Assembly: GCF_036002945.1 (NCBI RefSeq)
Contig: NZ_CP108529.1
Coordinates: forward strand, 5,513,001 to 5,577,000
From: Streptomyces sp. NBC_01224
GTDB lineage: Bacteria > Actinomycetota > Actinomycetes > Streptomycetales > Streptomycetaceae
Reading direction: 5' to 3'
Length of the DNA: 64,000 bases
The position numbers and the translations under genes are program-made. The notes under the pieces were generated by a model that did not search any database, had not been told where the DNA came from, and saw nothing but the letters and a program-made list of their open reading frames with translations. This document shows positions 41,682 through 50,814 of this stretch, piece after piece. Position 1 is the stretch's first letter. Every line of letters begins with the position of its first letter.

Positions 41682-41721
41682 ATGGCCCGCCGCCTGCACT
41701 CCCCCGCAGGCGACGGGCCAT
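41682..41721 (+). terminator. Terminator hairpin after whiB
   Basis: Bases 41682-41697 and 41706-41721 pair over 16 bases with one mismatch (ATGGCCCG and its complement at the ends). It lies 73 bases after the whiB stop and isolates whiB from the glycosyltransferase gene. Confidence 0.8.
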
Positions 41722-41903
41722 TGCTGTGCCCGCCGCCGCTCCACCACCGCCCTCGTTCAACCGCTCGGCGGCACCGCGGCTATCCGTACCGTTAGTGTGG
41801 GGCCCCGTCCGAGACGCGCCAACGCCCCGACGGAGCGCGCGTGTACACCGATGCAGCCCCCGGGGGGACGCCCCCCGGACCCGGCCGGAGGGCCCGTACC
41901 TCG

Positions 41904-44900
41904 ATGTCCGTGCACAGCCAATCGACGGCGCCGTACGCGGCTGCCGCCGCCCCAGAGTTCCCCCGGCATGTCGTCACCGCCGTGCTCGTCTCCCACGACG
42001 GCGCGCGCTGGCTGCCCGACGCGCTCGCCGGGCTGCTCGGGCAGGAACGCCCCGTACAGAACGTCGTCGCCGCCGACACCGGCAGTGCCGACGACTCCGC
42101 GCGGCTGGTCACCGAGGCCCTCGGCGCCGAACGCGTCCTGCACCTCGCGCGCCGTACGAGCTTCGGCACCGCCGTCGACGAGGCGACCCGCACGGCCGGC
42201 GTCCTCACCCCCGAGGACCTGCCGTACCTGAAGCGCCCCAGCAGCTGGGACCCCGTCAGCAGGTCCTGGCGCGACGACGCGTACGACCTGCCCGAACTGC
42301 CGCACGGCGAACCGGTGCAGTGGCTCTGGCTGCTCCACGACGACTGCGCACCCGAACCCGACGCGCTCGCCGAGATGCTGCGCGTCGTCGACACCGACCC
42401 GCATGCCGCGATCGTCGGCCCCAAGCTCCGCGGCTGGTACGACCGCAAGCAGCTGCTCGAAGTCGGCGTCTCCATCGCCAACAGCGGTCGCCGCTGGACC
42501 GGACTCGACCGGCGCGAGCAGGACCAGGGCCAGCACGACCAGGTCCGTACCGTGCTCTCCGTCTCCACCGCGGGCATGCTGATCCGCCGTGACATCTGGG
42601 AGGAGCTCGGCGGGTTCGACCGCAGGCTCCCGCTGATGCGTGACGACGTCGACCTGTGCTGGCGCGCGCACACCGCCGGACACCGGGTGCTCGTCGCCCC
42701 CGACGCCGTCCTCAGGCACGCCGAGGCCTCCGCCCGCGAGCGCCGCCCCATCGACTGTGCAGGGCGCTCGGTCGCCTCACCGCACCGTGTCGACAAGGCA
42801 GGCGCCGTCTACACGATGCTGGTCAACGCACGTGCCAAGGCCCTGCCCTGGGTGATGCTCCGGCTCGTCCTCGGCACCCTGCTGCGTACCCTCGCCTATC
42901 TCGTCGGCAAGGTGCCCGGCCAGGCCCTCGACGAGGTCGCCGGGCTCTTCGGCACCCTGCTGCGCCCCGGGCGGATCCTCTCGGCCAGGCGCAGCCGCGG
43001 CAAGGGCGCCGTCGACCAGGCCGAACTGCGCGGCCTCTTCCCGCCGCCCGGAGCCACCGTCCGCGCCACCGTCGAGCAGGTCGCAGGAAACTTCGGCGGC
43101 GGTTCCGATGCCGACTCGGGCGGCTCACGGCACGGCGCCGTGGAGTCCGGTCCCGGTGGCGACGACGCCGACTTCCTGGAGATCGAGCAGTTCGCGCGGC
43201 TGAAGCGGATCGGGCGCAAGCCGGGCCCGGTGCTCTTCGTCCTTCTGCTGTTCGTCTCGCTCGTCGCCTGCCGCAGCCTGCTCGGTGGCGGAGCGCTGGC
43301 GGGCGGCGCACTGCTGCCCGCGCCCGCCGATGTCTCCGACCTGTGGGGCAGGTACGCGGACGGCTGGCACACGGTCGGTACCGGCGGCACGCAGACCGCA
43401 CCGCCCTACCTCGCCGTCATCTCGGCCCTGTCCGCGCTGTTCCTCGGCTCGACCGGCTTCGCGCTCACGCTGCTGCTGGTCTGCTCGGTCCCGCTCGCCG
43501 GGCTCACCGCGTACTTCGTCTCCCGGCCGCTGCTCGAATCAAGGCTGCTGCGGGCCTGGGCGAGCGTTGCGTACGCCTTCCTGCCCGCCGCGACCGGCGC
43601 ACTGGCGACGGGCCGCCTCGGCACCGCCGTACTGGCCGTCCTGCTCCCACTGATCGCCCGCGCCGCCGTCTCCGCGCACGGCATGCGCGCCGTCGGCGAT
43701 GCCCGCGGCAGCTGGCGTGCCACCTGGGCGTACACCCTGCTCCTCACCTTCGCGATGGCCTTCACGCCCATCGTCTGGCCGCTCGCCGTGATCCTCGGCA
43801 TCGGGGTGCTCGCACTGCGCCGCGACGACATCGCCGCGTACGGGCTCCGCTTCCTCGCCGCGATCGGCACCCCGCTGCTGATTCTCGCGCCCTGGTCGCT
43901 CTCGCTTCTCACCAGCCCGTCCGGCTTCCTGAAGGAGGCGGGCCTGGAGATCGGTACGGGCACGGCCTCCGCACTCGACCTGCTCGGCATCAGCCCCGGC
44001 GGCCCCAAGGCCGCGGGCGGTGTGCTGCTGCTCGGCATCGTGTTCGCCGCGCTGGCGGCGCTGCTGCGCGGGGAGCGGCAGTTCGCGGTACGCACCGCGT
44101 GGGCGGTCGCGCTCGTGGCACTGGTCTTCGCCGCTCTCGCCAACGGCTCGGGCTGGGCGGGCCCCGCCACCCTCGTCTACGGCATCGCACTGATCGTCGC
44201 CGCGCTGGTCGGCGCGGACGGCGCCCGGGTACGCGTTGCCGAGCTCAGCTTCGGCTGGCGCCAGCCCGTGGCCGCACTGATCGCTCTCGCCGCAGGCCTC
44301 GCCCCGGTGCTGGCCGCCGCCGGCTGGATGATCGGCGGCGCCGCGGGCCCGCTGGAGCGCCGCGACCCGGTGCAGGTGCCCGCGTTCGTCGCGGAGGAGA
44401 GCACCACCCGCGACCAGCCGCGCACCCTGGTCCTCGGCGGCACATCGCCCGCCGCCGTCTCGTACACCCTGGTACGCGGCTCCGGCACGCGGCTCGGTGA
44501 CGCGGAACTGGTCGAGGCGGGCGGCAGCAACAGCCACCTCGACAAGGTCGTCGCCAATCTGGTCGCGGGCTCCGGCGCCGACCAGGGCAGCCAGCTCAGC
44601 GGATTCGCGATCCGTTACGTACTGGTGCGGGACGGCGCTCCGAAGGAGATGAGCCGGGTCCTCGACGCGACCCCGGGCCTCAGCCGGCTGAGCCAGCTGG
44701 ACGGCAGTGCGCTGTGGCGGGTCGACCGGCAGGTCGCCCGCGTCATGATCATCCCGTCCGGCGCCGACGACGAACCGCTGCCCGTGGGCTCCCTCCCCGT
44801 CGAGGCGCACACAAAGATTCCGGCAGGCGGCTCCGGCAGGGTGCTGCGGATCGCCGATGCCGCCGACCCCGGCTGGGAGGCCACGCTCAACGGGCGCGCC

Positions 44901-45683
44901 CTGACCCGGAAGACCGTCGACGGCTGGGCCCAGGGCTTCGAGCTCCCCGCCGAAGGCGGCACCCTGGACCTCACGTACAACACCCCGCTCACCCACACCG
45001 CCTGGATCTGGGCCCAGGCCGCGCTGGCCGTGGTCCTGGTGGTCCTCGCCCTGCCCGGCCGGCGCCGGGAGATCGACGACGACCTGCCCGAGGAGGACGT
45101 GGCAGTCCCCTCGGAGCCGGTCGCGGGCGAGGGGCGCCGGGCACGCAGGCTGCGCGCGGCCGCCCAGGCGGAGTCGGAGGCCGAGTCGGAGCCGGGCGGG
45201 AGCGCCGAGGAGGCGGCGGGGGAGTACATCCCCGCACAGCAGACGGCCGAACCGCATCCGCAGCAGACCGACGACCAGGAAGTGTTCGCCCCGCAGGCCG
45301 ACAGCGGTCAGTACCCGGCGGTGCCGCAGCAGCAGTACGGCGAATGGGACGCGCAGCAGTACCAGGGCGCCGACTACCAGCAGTACCAGGGCGAGCAGTA
45401 CCAGGACGGCCAGTACGGCACGCAGCAGGAGCACCAGGCGACCGCCGACCCGTACCAGCAGAACGCCTACGACCCGTACGGCTACGCGCAGCAGCAGCAG
45501 CAGTACGACCCGCAGGCCCAGTACGCCCCCCAACCCCCGCAGTACGACCCGCAGGCTCCGTACGACCCCCAGGTCCACTACGGCCAACAGAGCCAGTACG
45601 ACCCGCAGAACCCCGACGAGAACCCCGTCCCGGGCCAGAACCCGTGGCCGACCGGTAACGCATCGCGAGGCGAGTCCGAGTGA
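41904..45683 (+). CDS. Giant membrane glycosyltransferase with glutamine-rich tail
   Basis: A 1259-residue protein. The N-terminal family 2 GT domain (about 20-330) has VVTAVLVSHDGARWLPDAL, HDD at 145-147 and RDDVDLCWR at 246-254 as the metal and catalytic acid sites. The central part (about 440-850) is polytopic with at least ten helices. A soluble extracytoplasmic region (about 860-1065) and another helix follow. The last 150 residues are rich in Q, Y, P and D (repeats such as YDPQ and QQYQG). ATG at 41904 lies behind GGAGG; GTG at 41841 is possible. It overlaps the DUF5719 gene by four bases. It may extend a surface polymer. Confidence 0.85.
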   Translation: MSVHSQSTAPYAAAAAPEFPRHVVTAVLVSHDGARWLPDALAGLLGQERPVQNVVAADTGSADDSARLVTEALGAERVLHLARRTSFGTAVDEATRTAGVLTPEDLPYLKRPSSWDPVSRSWRDDAYDLPELPHGEPVQWLWLLHDDCAPEPDALAEMLRVVDTDPHAAIVGPKLRGWYDRKQLLEVGVSIANSGRRWTGLDRREQDQGQHDQVRTVLSVSTAGMLIRRDIWEELGGFDRRLPLMRDDVDLCWRAHTAGHRVLVAPDAVLRHAEASARERRPIDCAGRSVASPHRVDKAGAVYTMLVNARAKALPWVMLRLVLGTLLRTLAYLVGKVPGQALDEVAGLFGTLLRPGRILSARRSRGKGAVDQAELRGLFPPPGATVRATVEQVAGNFGGGSDADSGGSRHGAVESGPGGDDADFLEIEQFARLKRIGRKPGPVLFVLLLFVSLVACRSLLGGGALAGGALLPAPADVSDLWGRYADGWHTVGTGGTQTAPPYLAVISALSALFLGSTGFALTLLLVCSVPLAGLTAYFVSRPLLESRLLRAWASVAYAFLPAATGALATGRLGTAVLAVLLPLIARAAVSAHGMRAVGDARGSWRATWAYTLLLTFAMAFTPIVWPLAVILGIGVLALRRDDIAAYGLRFLAAIGTPLLILAPWSLSLLTSPSGFLKEAGLEIGTGTASALDLLGISPGGPKAAGGVLLLGIVFAALAALLRGERQFAVRTAWAVALVALVFAALANGSGWAGPATLVYGIALIVAALVGADGARVRVAELSFGWRQPVAALIALAAGLAPVLAAAGWMIGGAAGPLERRDPVQVPAFVAEESTTRDQPRTLVLGGTSPAAVSYTLVRGSGTRLGDAELVEAGGSNSHLDKVVANLVAGSGADQGSQLSGFAIRYVLVRDGAPKEMSRVLDATPGLSRLSQLDGSALWRVDRQVARVMIIPSGADDEPLPVGSLPVEAHTKIPAGGSGRVLRIADAADPGWEATLNGRALTRKTVDGWAQGFELPAEGGTLDLTYNTPLTHTAWIWAQAALAVVLVVLALPGRRREIDDDLPEEDVAVPSEPVAGEGRRARRLRAAAQAESEAESEPGGSAEEAAGEYIPAQQTAEPHPQQTDDQEVFAPQADSGQYPAVPQQQYGEWDAQQYQGADYQQYQGEQYQDGQYGTQQEHQATADPYQQNAYDPYGYAQQQQQYDPQAQYAPQPPQYDPQAPYDPQVHYGQQSQYDPQNPDENPVPGQNPWPTGNASRGESE

Positions 45684-47221
45684 AGTCCACCAGCCTGTCC
45701 CTCATCGCGGGCACCGTCGCCCTCGCCGCCGTCACCGGCTTCGCAGCGCTCACCGCGCCCGGCGACGGGGGCACGACGGAGGCGAAGGCCGCCACCCGGC
45801 TGCCGGTGGAACGGTCCAGCCTGCTCTGCCCGGCGCCCGGTCTCTCGGACCTCGCGGAGACGACATACACGTCATTCACCCCGGCGGGCGGCGGCGGCGA
45901 GGCCGGTACGGCCGAACTGAAGCAGTCCACGTCCACAACGGCCGACGACGCCACGAACAAGGACGGGAACAAGGACAAGAAGGACAAGAAGGGCGAGAAG
46001 GGCAAGGCGAAGGCGGATTCCGGAAAGCCGGTCGTCTCCCTCAAGGAGCCCGGCAAGCCGGCGACCGCCGACGAGTCCGGCGCCGACGCCCCCGCGCTGG
46101 TCGGCACCGCCACCGGCCGCCTGGCCCCTGGCTGGACCACCCAGCAGACCACCACGGTCGAGGCGGGCGGCGCCCGCGGCCTGCTCGGCGTCAGCTGCAC
46201 CGGACCCGACACGGACTTCTGGTTCCCGGCCGCGAGCACCGCGAAGTCCCGCGAGGACTACGTCCACCTCACCAATCCGGACGACACCGCGGCCGTGGCC
46301 GACATCGAGCTGTACGGGCCGGACGGCACCCTCAAGTCCGATGTGGGCGAGGGCATCACGGTGCCCGCCCGGTCCAGCGTCCCGGTCCTGATCTCCACGC
46401 TGACCAGCGAGGTGGCCGAGGACGTGACCGCCCACGTCACCACCCGTACCGGACGCGTCGGCGCGGTCGTCAGGGCCGCGGACGAAGGGGTCGGCAGCGA
46501 CTGGCTGGCCGCCTCGGCCGACCCGACGGGCACCCTGGTGCTCCCCGGCATCCCGGCGGACGCCACCTCGGTCCGCCTGGTGGCCTTTGCACCCGGCGAC
46601 GACGACGCCGATCTGAAGGTGAAACTGCTCGCCAAGAACGGCGCGATCTCCCCGGCCGGACACGAGGACCTCCACGTCAAGTCGAGGATGACCGCGGGCG
46701 TCGACCTGAAGGACATCACCAGGGGTGAAGCCGGCTCCCTGCTGCTCACTCCGGCCCGGGGCGGAAAGGGCACCCCGGTGGTGGCCGCGCTGCGTGTGGT
46801 CCGCGGCAAGGGTGACGCGCAGGAGGTCGGCTACATCCCGGCGACCGGCCCGGTGGGCGCACAGGCGACCGTGGCCGACAACCGGGCCAAGGGCTCCACC
46901 CTCTCGCTCACCGCGCCGGGCGCCACCGCCACCGTGAAGGTCACCGCCTCCGCCGGCAGTGGGGGCGGCGAACAGGCCGTCAAGACGTACACGGTCAAGG
47001 GCGGTACGACGCTCGCGGTCACCCCGCCCGTACCGTCCGGGCTCAAGGGCAGCTACGCGCTGACGGTGGAGACACAGTCGGGCGGCCCGGTCCACGCCGC
47101 ACGCACGCTCGCCCTGCCGCAGGACGGCATCCAGATGTTCACCGTGCAGACCCTGCCGGACGACGGCGGAACGGTCGAGGTGCCCGCGGCGGAGCAGGAC
47201 CTGTCGGTCCTGGACGACTGA
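45680..47221 (+). CDS. DUF5719 exported protein coupled to the glycosyltransferase
   Basis: A 513-residue secreted or anchored protein of the DUF5719 family. A signal peptide or membrane anchor (about 5-27; LSLIAGTVALAAVTGFAALTA) is followed by a lysine/aspartate/glycine-rich low-complexity stretch (NKDGNKDKKDKKGEKGK) and then beta-rich repeats of about 100 residues each. No catalytic motif is visible. Start is GTG at 45680, overlapping the stop of the glycosyltransferase gene (GTGA), so the two are translationally coupled and probably work together outside the membrane. Confidence 0.85.
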   Translation: MKSTSLSLIAGTVALAAVTGFAALTAPGDGGTTEAKAATRLPVERSSLLCPAPGLSDLAETTYTSFTPAGGGGEAGTAELKQSTSTTADDATNKDGNKDKKDKKGEKGKAKADSGKPVVSLKEPGKPATADESGADAPALVGTATGRLAPGWTTQQTTTVEAGGARGLLGVSCTGPDTDFWFPAASTAKSREDYVHLTNPDDTAAVADIELYGPDGTLKSDVGEGITVPARSSVPVLISTLTSEVAEDVTAHVTTRTGRVGAVVRAADEGVGSDWLAASADPTGTLVLPGIPADATSVRLVAFAPGDDDADLKVKLLAKNGAISPAGHEDLHVKSRMTAGVDLKDITRGEAGSLLLTPARGGKGTPVVAALRVVRGKGDAQEVGYIPATGPVGAQATVADNRAKGSTLSLTAPGATATVKVTASAGSGGGEQAVKTYTVKGGTTLAVTPPVPSGLKGSYALTVETQSGGPVHAARTLALPQDGIQMFTVQTLPDDGGTVEVPAAEQDLSVLDD

Positions 47222-47275
47222 GCGGGCGGGCGGTACGGGTGGGACCGGGCGCCGGGCCCGCTCGTACCGCCGCTC

Positions 47276-47707
47276 CTACTCCTGTCCGTACCGCGGATCG
47301 ACCGACTCCGGCGAAAGACCGAGCAGGTCCGCGACCTGCTCCACCACGACCTCGTGCACCAGCAGGGCGCGCTCGTCGCGGTTCTTGGTGCGGATCTCGA
47401 CGGGCCGCCGGTAGACGATGATCTGCGCGGGCCGGTCCTTCTCCGCCGAGACCGCACGCCCCAGCGGTACGGTCTCCTCCTGAGTCCCCGGCACATCGAG
47501 CACCATGAAGTCGACATCGGCCAGCTGCGGCCAGCGCCGCTCCAGCCGTTCCACCGAATCCTGCACGAGATCCCGGAAGTTCTCCGCCCTGCTGGCCGAG
47601 AGCGGGACCTGGGGCGGGGCGACGGGCCCGCGCATGCCGCGGCCATGGCGGTCACGACGGCGGGGGCGCGGCTCGGGCGGGTGGGGAGGTACGGGACTGT
47701 CCATCAC
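47276..47707 (-). CDS. Metallopeptidase-family protein with degenerate zinc motif
   Basis: A 143-residue protein of the small metallopeptidase family (zincin-like, DUF1025 type). Usual members carry HExxHxxG near residue 115. Here the block reads LVHEVVVEQVADLLGL: the first H and E are kept but the second zinc histidine is glutamine, so peptidase activity is doubtful. The remaining fold, AENFRDLVQDSVERLERRWPQLADVDFMVLDVP and IIVYRRPVEIRT, is intact. Start is GTG 47707 or ATG 47704. It is convergent with DUF5719 and divergent from the DUF3499 gene, the order recalled for mycobacterial Rv3258c-Rv3259. Confidence 0.78.
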   Translation of the reverse strand: MMDSPVPPHPPEPRPRRRDRHGRGMRGPVAPPQVPLSASRAENFRDLVQDSVERLERRWPQLADVDFMVLDVPGTQEETVPLGRAVSAEKDRPAQIIVYRRPVEIRTKNRDERALLVHEVVVEQVADLLGLSPESVDPRYGQE

Positions 47708-48026
47708 TGACGCAGGGTAACTCTCTGCGGCACAGGTGGATCGCTGCTTCCTGACAAGGCGTCGGCATGTCCAATCCTGAACAATCAGGCCAGACGAGAG
47801 CCCGTTTCAGGCCCAGCTCCTGACCATTGATCTCCTGCTGAATGACAGCTTTTGTGCCGAGTGGTGACCGGAATCGTTGCCGATACGGTCTGTGCCCCCG
47901 GGTTCCTCCGCAGGTCAGAAGGACCGCCCGGAAGGCGGTTGTGCCGGAGGTTTCAGGGCGACACGGTGGGGTGACCTGAGGGAGAGTCGTCGCAGCCCGC
48001 TCAAGAGTGCGGTACCGTCCAACATC
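47708..48026. other. Divergent intergenic region, no gene recognised
   Basis: This 319-base stretch separates the metallopeptidase and DUF3499 genes. It is AT-richer around 47760-47880 and has a small hairpin near 47924-47945 (CCGCCCGGAAGGCGG). It presumably carries both promoters. No tRNA-like or small RNA structure was recognised. Confidence 0.5.
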
Positions 48027-48404
48027 GTGAGCCCTGTACGTCGCTGTTCGCGCACCGCGTGCGGCCGCCCTGCCGTCGCGACACTGACGTACGTCTATGC
48101 CGACTCGACTGCGGTCCTCGGCCCGCTCGCCACCTATGCCGAGCCCCACTGCTACGACCTCTGTGCCGAGCACAGTGAGCGGCTGACCGCACCACGTGGC
48201 TGGGAGGTCGTCAGGCTCTCCGACCCCTCCGCTCCCACGCGCCCCAGCGGCGACGACCTCGAAGCACTTGCCAACGCCGTACGGGAAGCGGCGCGGCCGC
48301 ACGACCGCGGAACCGACGGCAGGGGCGGCGGCCCGCAGACCGCGGACCCGATGGAGGTCGGTCGCCGCGGCCATCTGCGGGTGCTGCGCTCACCGGACTC
48401 CTGA
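48027..48404 (+). CDS. DUF3499 protein (zinc-ribbon-like)
   Basis: A 125-residue protein of the actinobacterial DUF3499 family. The N-terminus RRCSRTACGRPAVATLTY and the block PHCYDLCAEHSERLTAPRGWEV provide two pairs of cysteines with a histidine, probably a zinc ribbon. The C-terminal 50 residues are variable. Function is unknown. Start is GTG at 48027. In mycobacteria a homologue (recalled as Rv3258c) lies beside manB as here. A degraded lactate permease follows directly, so its natural downstream neighbour may be manB. Confidence 0.83.
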   Translation: MSPVRRCSRTACGRPAVATLTYVYADSTAVLGPLATYAEPHCYDLCAEHSERLTAPRGWEVVRLSDPSAPTRPSGDDLEALANAVREAARPHDRGTDGRGGGPQTADPMEVGRRGHLRVLRSPDS

Positions 48405-48770
48405 GCACGCCGTTCGTGGCCGCGGCAGGTGCCGGACCGGCCTTCCTCTCGCCGGTGCTCGGCTGGTTCGGCGTCGCGGTCTCCGGCTCCGACACCTCTG
48501 CGAACGCCCTCTTCGGCGCACTTCAGGTCTCGGCGGCACGCGAATCGGGCCTGTCACCGGAACTGCTGGCCGCGGCGAACAGCTCCGGTGGGGTGCTCGG
48601 CAAGATGATCTGCCCGCAGAACCTGACGATCGCGTGCGCGGGGGTCGGCCTGGCCGACGCGAGGGGCCCTGCTGCGCAAGGTGCTGCCGTGGAGCCTGGG
48701 ACTGCTGCTTGTGATGTGCCTGATCGTGCTGGCACAGAGCACGACGGCGCTGGGCTGGATGCCGCCTTGA
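48405..48770 (+). pseudogene. Remnant of an L-lactate permease gene (lldP/lctP), C-terminus with frameshift
   Basis: The plus strand reads FLSPVLGWFGVAVSGSDTSA, then NALFGALQVSAARESGLSPELLAAANSSGGVLGKMICPQNLTIACAGVGL, which is the strongly conserved end of L-lactate permeases (normally over 500 residues). Near 48655-48668 the frame shifts; in the shifted frame it continues LLRKVLPWSLGLLLVMCLIVL to GWMPP and TGA at 48768. About 85 percent of the gene is missing at the 5' side, and it starts directly after DUF3499. Truncation plus frameshift make this a dead gene. Confidence 0.85.
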
Positions 48771-48946
48771 GCAGCACGGCACTCAACCCCGCCCGGCAAT
48801 GAGGACAAAGCGACAACCGGCCGTCCTCGGTCACCGTAGGCACAGCCAGGCAACCGCACAGCCGCACAGCCGCAAGACCCCACGGCCCGCCCGAACGGCC
48901 GCCGGGTAGTTTGGGCGGTCCGCAGAAATCTCAGGAGGACCGGCCC

Positions 48947-50320
48947 GTGGCTGCTGATCTGTCGCAGATCGTCAAGGCGTACGACGTGCGCGGAGTGGTG
49001 CCCGACCAGTGGGACGAATCGCTGGCCGAGCAGTTCGGGGCGGCGTTCGTCGAGGTGACGAGCGCGGACGCGATCGTGATCGGCCACGATATGCGGCCCT
49101 CGTCGCCCGGTCTCTCGGGAGCCTTCGCGCGCGGCGCCGCGGCGCGCGGCGCGGATGTCACACTGATCGGCCTCTGCTCGACCGACCAGCTGTACTTCGC
49201 CTCCGGCAGCCTCGGCCTCCCCGGCGCGATGTTCACCGCCTCGCACAATCCGGCGCAGTACAACGGCATCAAGCTCTGCCGGGCGGGCGCCGCACCCGTG
49301 GGCCAGGACACCGGACTCTCCGAGATCCGCGCCCTGGTCGAGAAGTGGTCCGAGACCGGCACACCGCAACCGGCCGCCACCCCCGGCACCGTCACCGAGC
49401 GAGAGACGCTCCCCGACTACGCCGCGCATCTGCTGTCCCTGGTCGACCTCGCATCGATCCGCCCGCTGAAGGTCGTCGTCGACGCGGGCAACGGCATGGG
49501 CGGCCACACCGTCCCCACCGTCTTCGCGGAGCTCCCCGTCGACCTCGTGCCGATGTACTTCGAGCTCGACGGCACGTTCCCCAACCACGAGGCCAACCCC
49601 CTCGACCCGAAGAACCTCGTCGACCTCCAGGCCCGCGTCGTGGCCGAGGGCGCCGACCTGGGCCTCGCCTTCGACGGCGACGCCGACCGCTGCTTCGTCG
49701 TCGACGAGCGGGGCGCGGGCGTCTCCCCGTCAGCGATCACCGCCCTGGTCGCGGCCCGCGAACTCGCCCGTAACGGCGGCAAGGGCACCGTCATCCACAA
49801 CCTGATCACGTCCCTCTCGGTCCCCGAGGTCGTCCGCGAGAACGGCGGAATCCCGGTCCGTACCCGCGTGGGCCACTCCTTCATCAAGGCCGAGATGGCC
49901 GAGCACGGCGCGATCTTCGGCGGCGAACACTCCGCGCACTACTACTTCCGTGACTTCTGGAACGCCGATACGGGCATGCTCGCCGCGCTCCACGTCCTGG
50001 CCGCGCTGGGCGGCCAGCCGGGCACGCTGTCGGAACTGGTCGCCCAGTACGACCGCTACACCGGATCCGGCGAGATCAACTCCACGGTCGCCGACCAGCC
50101 GGGCCGCACGGCAGCGGTACGTGAAACCTTCGCACCCCGCGACGGTGTCACGACCGACGACCTGGACGGCCTGACGGTCACGGGACCGGACTGGTGGTTC
50201 AACCTCCGAGCCTCCAACACGGAACCCCTGCTGCGTCTGAACGTCGAGGCCCGAGACGAGCAGACGATGACGGCGGTACGGGACGAGGTGCTGGCACTGG
50301 TCCGGGAACGGGCCTCGTAG
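48947..50320 (+). CDS. manB: Phosphomannomutase / phosphoglucomutase
   Basis: This enzyme interconverts mannose-6-phosphate and mannose-1-phosphate. The 457-residue protein has the active-site serine loop FTASHNPAQYNGIK (about 100-113), the metal-binding loop DGDADRC (about 242-248), the sugar-binding GGEHSAHYYF and the phosphate-binding RASNTEPLLRLN near the C-terminus. Start is GTG at 48947, behind AGGAGG. It sits between manC and manA in the GDP-mannose route. Downstream genes follow on the same strand. Confidence 0.93.
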   Translation: MAADLSQIVKAYDVRGVVPDQWDESLAEQFGAAFVEVTSADAIVIGHDMRPSSPGLSGAFARGAAARGADVTLIGLCSTDQLYFASGSLGLPGAMFTASHNPAQYNGIKLCRAGAAPVGQDTGLSEIRALVEKWSETGTPQPAATPGTVTERETLPDYAAHLLSLVDLASIRPLKVVVDAGNGMGGHTVPTVFAELPVDLVPMYFELDGTFPNHEANPLDPKNLVDLQARVVAEGADLGLAFDGDADRCFVVDERGAGVSPSAITALVAARELARNGGKGTVIHNLITSLSVPEVVRENGGIPVRTRVGHSFIKAEMAEHGAIFGGEHSAHYYFRDFWNADTGMLAALHVLAALGGQPGTLSELVAQYDRYTGSGEINSTVADQPGRTAAVRETFAPRDGVTTDDLDGLTVTGPDWWFNLRASNTEPLLRLNVEARDEQTMTAVRDEVLALVRERAS

Positions 50321-50325
50321 GGCGA

Positions 50326-50406
50326 GTCCGGCGGTTCCGACCTGTCCAGCGATTCCAGCCCGCCCGGCGATGTCAGCCCCTCCGGCGTTTGACGAGCGGG
50401 GTCCGG
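50326..50406. repeat. Degenerate ~18-bp tandem repeats, Streptomyces-type intergenic repeat
   Basis: Four imperfect units of about 16-18 bases follow the manB stop: TCCGGCGGTTCC, TCCAGCGATTCC, CCCGGCGATGTC and TCCGGCGTTTGA. The last continues as CGAGCGGGGTCCGG. Related blocks (CCGGCG-TTGAGGA-) are recalled as very common between Streptomyces genes. It occupies part of the gap before the Trm112-like gene. Confidence 0.5.
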
Positions 50407-50573
50407 CCCGGGCCGGTTCGGGAAAGGGCAGGTAGGGCAATGGCCCGCCGCAGGCGCCCACCCCGCCCCCACCCCGGCCCGGGCCGCGCCCCCCGCACCC
50501 CGGCGGTAGGCTGACGTCGCCCGATCCGCGCGAACCCGAACCGCTTGTTCGAATGCTTGAAGGGACTCACCCC

Positions 50574-50756
50574 ATGCCGCTCGAAGCCGGCCTTCTGGAG
50601 ATCCTCGCCTGCCCGGCCTGTCACTCTCCGCTCGACGACCGGTCGGCAGCCGACAGCCCCGAGCTGGTCTGCACCGGCACGGATTGCGGCCTGGCCTACC
50701 CGGTACGGGACGGCATCCCGGTCCTCCTCGTCGACGAGGCCCGCCGCCCCGCGTAA
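50574..50756 (+). CDS. Trm112-family small zinc-ribbon protein
   Basis: A 60-residue protein of the Trm112/YcaR type. It reads LEILACPACHSPL, then LVCTGTDCGLAYPVRDGIPVLL: two CxxC-like pairs bind zinc, and the end YPVRDGIPVLL is diagnostic. In eukaryotes and archaea Trm112 activates methyltransferases; the bacterial role is unclear. ATG at 50574 follows AAGGGA. It is 58 bases upstream of the SIS gene and probably in one operon with it and manA. Confidence 0.9.
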   Translation: MPLEAGLLEILACPACHSPLDDRSAADSPELVCTGTDCGLAYPVRDGIPVLLVDEARRPA

Positions 50757-50814
50757 CGGCATCCGCGCCCCGCGCCCCGCACGGTGATCAGCACGTGATC
50801 GGAGGACCGTCCCC

